Source: Zygnema cylindricum (Eukaryota > Streptophyta > Zygnematophyceae > Zygnematales > Zygnemataceae). Taken from it: a DNA stretch of 64,000 bases. The DNA lies in NCBI GenBank assembly GCA_037447655.1, contig JBBHKE010002498.1, positions 41,373-105,372 of the forward strand, in the 5' to 3' direction. Both the position numbers and the translations under genes were made by a program. The first letter of the stretch is position 1; every line of letters starts with the position of its first letter. The notes beneath the pieces were generated by a model, which saw only the letters and a program-made list of their open reading frames with translations, was not told the origin of the DNA and ran no database searches. Below are positions 57,382-64,000 of the stretch, piece after piece.

Positions 57382-59377
57382 ATTTACATTGTCAGAACGA
57401 CATTGTACTGTATTTTGAGGACGACCTGTCCACCTCACTGCTTCAAACCACCTTCGTACTTAAAGCTAATTTTAATTTATAATTAGTACGAGCTAATTAA
57501 AATATTAAATGCAAACGTTCTGTATGATCGTATTGTGCCGGTGATCGCCAAAGCGCATCGTTCAGCGGATTTAAACCGATACGATGTGGGTCGATACGCT
57601 GGACTAGTCATTAGCCTCATTAATAGTCCAAGATATTCAAATTTAAAATTTGTGGAAACGTACAACTCATTAATGGATGTAAAGCACAGGTGTACGAACT
57701 GAGCAGCGGTACGTTTTTTGACATGTCAGGCTTTCTGACCACGTGTCACTCATTTGCAGACTGTACGAATATTTTGTCGGGTATTCTCGAACTAGTTCCC
57801 TCGGTCAAACCTGGTACAGTACTGTACTTTTTTTCTTTTGGAGGTTTCTATTCCGTCGTTCAAACTTTTCAAATGTCCATATTTTCTGTTTTTTGTCCTG
57901 ACGCAAAATTACGAACTGGATATTGCGTCTCTTATTGACAACTGGCAAGCCGTACTGCAGTCAGATCCTGTCGTTTTGGACTCGTTAGAGTCTGGGCGAG
58001 TGAGACGAACAGTACCATAAAGTATACGGACATTAAAAAAATAATTCCTTTTTGTCGTAGTAGTGCCCTAAAATGAAAAAATAAGATGTGCACAAGACAC
58101 GACAAAAAAATCGAATGACGATGTGATGCAAAAAACAAAAGAGTGATGAAACAATATTTGTTTGTACGGAAGGCTGTGTTTAAATCTGAAGTGATGAGAT
58201 GAATCTGAACCATTGAAAATTTCAGATTATTGACTAATGAGCGGAGTAGATTAAAAATGTAAAAGTAAGCAATTACGCAAAAACAATATTATCACAAAAC
58301 CAAACTATAATGCGCACTGAAAATTCGCTTCTCGCATGTCTAAAAAGGTTTTTTTGTGCATGTTTATATATATATTTTTTGCCCGTCTTTTTTTCAGGGA
58401 CCGCGTTAGACCAAAATTCAAAGACGAGCCATTAAAAATCAGAATATTTTTGTACGAAAATGTGATTTTACCAAAATCTTTAGTATTGCCTCGCCGCTCG
58501 ACACGTGCCTTTCATTGGGAACACTTGCCAGTTGTAGAGTTAGCTACTTGCGACAGAACACCCTCCTGTACGGACATCCTATTACCTACGTCACTCTCGA
58601 CACACCAGACAAAATAAATGACATGACCGATTTCGGAATTTTCCCATATTCAGCAAAAAAAATAAAAATAATGGACCTGCAAAATATTTGTTAAATCGAC
58701 AACATTTGGTATATCGCATCCCGATATAGCGATATACCAATTCCGTTGAATTTGTCTTATTCGAGCAAAGTTTTTATATATTGCCGCGTAAACTTCTAGA
58801 ACTTGTCGAGAAACAAAAAGTACACCAAAAAAGTACATTAATGTAACGAAAGTCCATCCAAAATTCCAAATCCACACTAGATCATTACTTTACCGTACAT
58901 TACCGTACGTCATTGTACGATCCACCGCCTCAGAACTCAGATTTCGTTAAAAGTTTTATCTTCGATTGGCTGGAAAACATTCGCCGATATTATACTCCTT
59001 CCCGATATTAATAACATTTAAAAAAATTATATTTGCTCCACAAGCAAATCCAAAAAAAAATCGTATTTTTTTTTTCTTCGCTACCCGCCAGGATCTTAGG
59101 AGCTGTCGAACCGACAAATAAGCGTACGGATGATGTGCAACCGTTTTGTCGTTTTTGGACGTCCCGACCCTCCGTTTCGTACTTTTCGTGTGGGGGGGAA
59201 AAAAATAAAAAGTCAGCCTCAAGTCGACCATACGAAACGACAAAACAGAAGCATACGATAAATATCGCACTCGCATTACAACTCGAATAAGCCAAAGGTA
59301 TCACCATTCCTCACTCTCTCTCTCCCTCTACCCCACCACCCCCTTAGTTCATTGTACTCGATACATCATCCTTATCC
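57382..59377. other. Unassigned
   Basis: No gene is recognised. Short frames (for example 57690-57938 and 58336-58617 on +) show no domains. An ATATCGC palindrome patch at 58705-58740 resembles H interiors. Confidence 0.35.
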
Positions 59378-59484
<107 letters not shown>

Positions 59485-59494
59485 NNNNNNNNNN
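59485..59494. other. Assembly gap (10 N)
   Basis: A run of N directly after the CT repeat. The repeat length is therefore uncertain. Confidence 1.
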
Positions 59495-61200
59495 GGTACA
59501 AAATTGGTAAATATAAGCTGCCGATCTATCACAAATCGAGGGGAGTAGCTTGCCGTATGTTCGGCAGCGGGCGCGGACAAACTTAAGTGGACCTGAAAAG
59601 TAGCGCTGAGTTTACCTAGCTAACAACTAGGAAAGCCAAAAGCCTGTATAGCCAATACAGTTTTGGTGGCTATATAAAGAGATGGCCTCCCCCTGCGGTG
59701 CGCACTGGGAGATGTCATTTACAGTTTAAACATGCTGGCTTGTATTAGCATTCGCACTGCGGAGCCACTTTTTACGGCTCCGAAAAGCGCCCAGACACGC
59801 GTCGCGGAGGCCTAGCCAGAAGATTTTGCGAAGCGCAGCAAATGAGCCAAACTCCGCCAGCTTACTGCTCAACCCGCCACGTACGCTTGAGCGGCATTTT
59901 TCACCGAGGCGTCACGCTTACGATTATGTTCGGTCGTACAAATTTGACATTTACTGTAGAGGGTCACGCGTGGCGTCCCCCTCCGGTAGAGAAATATATC
60001 GGTGGTTTTGACATAACCGATATGTCCGAAAACCGAAAGGATCAACAATCGATCCATTTGAGTCGCGATGAAAAGTCCAGGTGAATTCAAACAGGCGCGG
60101 GCGACGGCTTGTATGCCGTTCGATGAGGGGAGCTAAACACTATCTAGCCGTCGAATATAAATGGTTAAAACATGGAAAATTTGGCAAAGTAGTGGACCCT
60201 TATTCAAACTAGTTTTTATCGAGAGAGTCTAGTATTTGTTTTACAAGCTTACTAGGTAGACAGCAAGTTAAGTACATTTGAAAAGAAAAGAGCATCAAGG
60301 TGTTGGTCTGTTTAGAAGTACAGTATGGGTATCGAACAAGCCTCCATACAAGTGTGGGACCCGCGGCACCCCTTCGGCACCTCGCGCGATCGGGTATGCG
60401 AAAAGGGCTCGTATGTTTAGGGTCGTTTATTATTTTTTTGGGTTGTTTTTTTTAATATTAAAAAACACAAACCCAGATAAAATAAACCCTAAACATACGG
60501 TCGCACGGAGAATACGGGTGACATAGACGCCTTCAGCACCTCCGTGGGGCCAAAAAGTTGCAAGATTCAGAAGAGTATTAGGAAAGCAAAGATAGACTGA
60601 GGATAATTTTCTTTGGTTTAAATATATAATGTTTATTGGTGTATGAAATCTTTTTCAAGCTAGACAATGGGTATTGCCGTTGTATGAAATCTAAAATACA
60701 CGAAAGCTTTATTTTGCATCTATACAATGTCTTTTGCTGTTGAATGAAATTTCATCCAGACTTTTTAAAAAGCACGATGGTACACCTATCTGACAACATC
60801 AGAAAGATAAAAGGTACCAGATGCAGGCCGAAGGAACTAAAAGGAAAAACAACAAGAAACAACAAGCAAGAAATAGCAATAAAATTTAAAGGAACAAGAA
60901 GCACAAAAGCAACAACAAGATAAGTCCGAAAAAAGGTACATGTAAAAAAATCTAGAGGCAACAGATTACAGTGACACAAAGACAATATTTTGCAAAAAAT
61001 AGTTACTATACTTTGGAGCCAACAATTATTAAAAAGTCTTACTTTGAATGGTAGATAGAGGCCAAAAGTTTGAAACCTGCAGAACATGCGGAATCTTCTG
61101 TTTGAGGTGAAAAAGAAACTGCAGTCCATACCTAAGATGAATCCAGTAAAAAACATGATGAATTTACAAAGCAATCACTGCTTAAACCGTAACGGAACAT
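59495..61200. other. Unassigned, GC-richer segment
   Basis: Base composition to ~60150 is less AT-rich than the left flank. A TATA-like GGCTATATAAAGAG lies at ~59667, but no open frame of interest follows. A hairpin lies at 60410-60499 (listed separately). Confidence 0.35.
60410..60499. repeat. 90-bp imperfect palindrome
   Basis: CGTATGTTTAGGG at the left pairs with CCCTAAACATACG at the right (13 bp, perfect). Inside, GGGTTG(T)n pairs loosely with the A-run and AAACCC, around a central AATATT. Confidence 0.75.
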
Positions 61201-61802
61201 AAGAACCATGTGAAAGCAGACTGTACACAGCCGATTCATCTATGAAGTTGAGTAGACCTGCAACGCTTCACATGATCTATCTGATTCTTGCTTTCGCATA
61301 TGTTGGCCACAATTGGGAAACATTACAAAAAAACTCTTATGGCAAACTTCCAAAGATGCACAACCACGATTGGATTTGATTTGCAGAGAGTTAGAAAATG
61401 AGCATAGCAGCTGCCTAGCAAATGATTTACATGGCTATGTAAAGGAACGAGAAAGGGCGCTAACAGACGAAATCGCTTTTCCCAACGTGCAAGAAACTAA
61501 ATATTTGACCTATAAAGGTAGCTGCTTCCTCTTTGATCTACTGCTGCCGTCCTCGGGCAGTTTGTCAATTAGGGCTTCTTGTGTTTCTGAACTAGGGCTT
61601 CAACAAGTACCAATTGACTTCAAGATCTGTTTCTAACATACACAAATTGCTTGTAACTTCAAAGAAAACCCAACCGGCCCATTGATTGGCTTAGACGGCT
61701 AGAATTAGAATCAAGGACTGAACACTACACAATAGACGCAACCGCACCGCATTCTCCTTACCCAGCAACATGACAGGATTACTCCATCATCAACTAAGTG
61801 GC
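61201..61802. other. 3' flank of the membrane-protein gene
   Basis: About 600 bp downstream of the stop codon at 61803. A + strand frame of 107 codons (61313-61636) is open but has no recognised domain. I consider it non-coding or 3' UTR antisense. Confidence 0.35.
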
Positions 61803-63694
61803 TCATGATTTCGAGATGTCACCCCAACGACCACTTCGGCCGAGAAGAAAATCTGCCCATGGCTGTGCCTTTATCGCAGTTACAAGTTCGGAATCTCCTT
61901 CACTATTGGCTACGTGGAGGCCGTCAATACGGTCCAGCCATAAAACCACTATGTCATTTCTTCGAGGGAAATCGGCATCACGAGGGACAGCCTCATCAGC
62001 CACTTTGTCGGCCGTCATACGAAGGCTCTTCAGTGTTTCCTCGGTAAATACACATCCACCGTATTCAAAAAGCACAACTACAAGACGGGCTTTGGTTGCG
62101 GCTTTCGAAACTGCAAGGACATAGAAAGAGGAGAGATCAGAAATTCAACAACGTACGGAAAAGGGTATTGAACATCACATAGTATTTTGATTTCAGAGCG
62201 TAATGACAAATTGATCTCTCCTGATTGACTCCAAACGACCAAAAAGTTACAATGGCTCAAAAAGTATTTAGAGACTATTTAAGAGAAGCGAAATTTGTTT
62301 TACAAGTATGATGTATACATAACAAATTGCAGCATGAAGCCGCAAAAAAAAACAATTTTAAGTTGAAAATGAGCATTGGCCGTTAAAAAAGGGTTGAAAT
62401 TTTATTTCACTGAGAACCTTGTCCTTCAGGACAATTGTTCCAAGGAAACCATACCTACTTTTACAAAACGACATCCTAGAATTTATTCAGCGACCGACCA
62501 AATTGTAACGTAAGATGGCTAGTGAACTTCTAGACATAGTTAGCTGGTTTCCACACTTTCTGTACAAACTAGCTTTCATGCATGTACAAATGCTGTCAAC
62601 TGACAACTGATGCATACAAATGGCATCACACAGTCTTCAAATTGGGAATGTCTAATCCAGTAAGACAGTCCATAGTGCATAGGCATGACCAAAAGACTCC
62701 CATGACGGTTCCACATTCTCGTAAAAATGCGTTAAGAAAGTGATACTCCAAGACCATCACTTGGCCACTATTGACAGCAGGTATCAAAACAGAAAGACCC
62801 ACCGAACTCCTGAGCCCGCTCCAAATGGCCTGTGTAGTCGCCGCCTCCCCCAAAAAGTGCGAAGCGACGTGAACTGGAGACATTAAGAGGCACAAGCAGA
62901 AATACTAAAGGCGGTCCACCTGTAAACCAAACAAGAAACAAAAACAAGAGACGAAAAATGAAATAATAAACAAAAGACAAACAAGAATATCTGTTAGATA
63001 CCTACCACAAAGACTATAAAACAAAGCAAAGCACGATCGAACAAACAAAAAGACACATATGACTTCAGACATACCCTCTGCTTCTGAATTAGTGGTGAGG
63101 ATGATTGGTACACCATAGCCGTTGCGTTTTTCATAAATCTCCTGTAGCTCATTCAGTGCCTGCTCTGCAGTTAGCAACTGAAGCCGCGTTGGCGGAGTAG
63201 CCACCACCCAGCTCGCAGGACCCACAGTCCCACCATTGTTTTCTGCAACCCAGGGCTTTTAGTGCGGTTTTGTGCAACATTCTTGATTAACTCTCATTTC
63301 CAAAATCAGTTTTTCTATGACATGGTCATAAAAAGATAGTAGGGCATGTGTTTTTTGGCAGGGATAGACGTAATAAACTATTTTGAAGAACCAATTCACC
63401 ACAAGTTTGAAAGATCTAAGAGAGAAGAAAAGCTAAAGCTGCACGAGTTGACAAACAAAAGGCCAATGAGAGGCCTCACTCACCTTGAAAGAACATTAAA
63501 TAAACCACAGCACTAGAGGAAGCTGTGAAAAGCAAGAATAAAAAAAGTAACAGGCTCCCCATCCATTTGACCGTTTTCTCGAGAGACTTTTGATTGACGT
63601 CTAAATTGTATGCGGTCAATTCAGCCTCTGCCCGGGCCTTGGCTGGCCTGAGTAATCCCAAAACACCCAGACATTGTTTGAGTCTGAAACAAAG
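61803..63694 (-). CDS. Single-pass membrane protein of unknown function, last four exons
   Basis: Exons on -: 63694-63484, 63242-63075, 62919-62803, 62110-61803 (TGA 61805-61803). All introns are GT..AG and the phases join exactly (1 nt + 2 nt at each junction). The first exon has a basic/acidic stretch (LRPAKARAEAELTAYNLDVN) and one hydrophobic helix, MGSLLLFLFLLFTASSSAVV. Then follow TVGPASWVVATPPTRLQLLT, EIYEKRNGYGVPIILTTNSE, VFLLVPLNVSSSRRFALFGG, and ARLVVVLFEYGG with IVVLWLDRIDGLHVANSEGD; the C-terminus is RSGRWGDISKS. The soluble part alternates hydrophobic strands and helices (alpha/beta-like). I do not recognise the family. The N-terminus lies upstream of the exon at 63694 or beyond the window. 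Splicing 62803 directly to 62110 skips ~690 bp that contains no convincing exon. Confidence 0.75.
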
Positions 63695-64000
63695 CTGAAG
63701 AAGAAAGGAGAACCTCATAACACATGAAGGTCTAGAAGGATTCAACAAGGCTTATTTCAAGGACAAATATAAGAGTGACTCATTCAGAATTATAGACTAA
63801 TCCCTTATGAATCAGACCAAAATTCACTTTGTTCTCTTCAATAAATATAGCGAAAATTATGATCTTTTTAATTGCAATTCTATGTACACGTGTCAGCAAA
63901 TGATGAACACACAGATTTTAAAGATTTCATGTTCATTCCACTGGCAATAACTCAATTAAGTCTAGAAGGAACATGCCACAAGCTTTGGTCTTTGACAGTC
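63695..64000. other. Intron or upstream region of the membrane-protein gene
   Basis: A CTTCTTCAG acceptor at 63703-63695 indicates that an intron precedes the exon. No further exon is recognised to the window end. Confidence 0.5.

Overview
The window is nuclear DNA from a eukaryote of the green-plant lineage. The evidence is spliceosomal introns (GT..AG, 0.17-0.6 kb) and three proteins that read like land-plant orthologues: a SEC13 C-terminus, a G-type/CDK11-type cyclin-dependent kinase, and the AAA core of a plant FtsH11-type protease. No land-plant-specific feature is visible. A streptophyte alga or another green alga with a repeat-rich genome is the best inference, and I cannot name the species. 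Two runs of N (20969-21108 and 59485-59494) mark assembly gaps.

Left part (1-16.2 kb, genic). The last two exons of SEC13 lie on the + strand (107-920). A convergent CDKG/CDK11-like kinase gene lies on the - strand (11344-4058). Its product would be about 2354 aa, with a normal kinase domain only in the last ~320 residues. The other ~2000 residues are low-complexity Glu/Arg/Gly/Pro sequence encoded by a nearly pure purine strand. A five-exon piece of FtsH11 (16165-14150, -) is cut at both ends by repeats.

Middle part (16.2-57.4 kb, transposon archive). One Ty1/copia family dominates, with ~1.0-1.25 kb LTRs that begin TGTWRAAATT/TGTTGATATT and end TCAGAGTTTCA. It occurs as autonomous-type copies on + (A 27721-30103, B 34227-37629, C 37922-43679) and as gag-plus-pol-remnant non-autonomous copies on - (D 23294-26052, E 30104-34226), plus several LTR fragments. 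Copy E keeps one intact 625-aa reading frame between nearly identical LTRs. The primer-binding site matches the anticodon stem-loop of initiator tRNA-Met (half-tRNA priming) and contains an in-frame gag AUG. The LTRs also carry covarying hairpins and an antisense tRNA-like module. Four families of small inverted-repeat elements are interleaved: a TTA-flanked Tourist-like family (F), an 8-bp-TSD hAT-like family (H), a TA-flanked mariner-like family (T), and a family with 6-7 bp TSDs (M). Fragments of a Helitron and of a non-LTR-type reverse-transcriptase ORF are also present. Several of these are nested inside each other, which gives an order of insertion.

Right part (57.4-64 kb). Mostly unassigned sequence with a CT microsatellite and a hairpin, then four exons on the - strand (63694-61803) of a single-pass membrane protein that I do not recognise.

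Apart from the transposon-encoded proteins, the host genes (secretory coat/nuclear pore, splicing/cell-cycle kinase, organelle protease, membrane protein) do not form a functional cluster. The main biology here is how the retrotransposon family replicates and how its non-autonomous derivative may exploit it.
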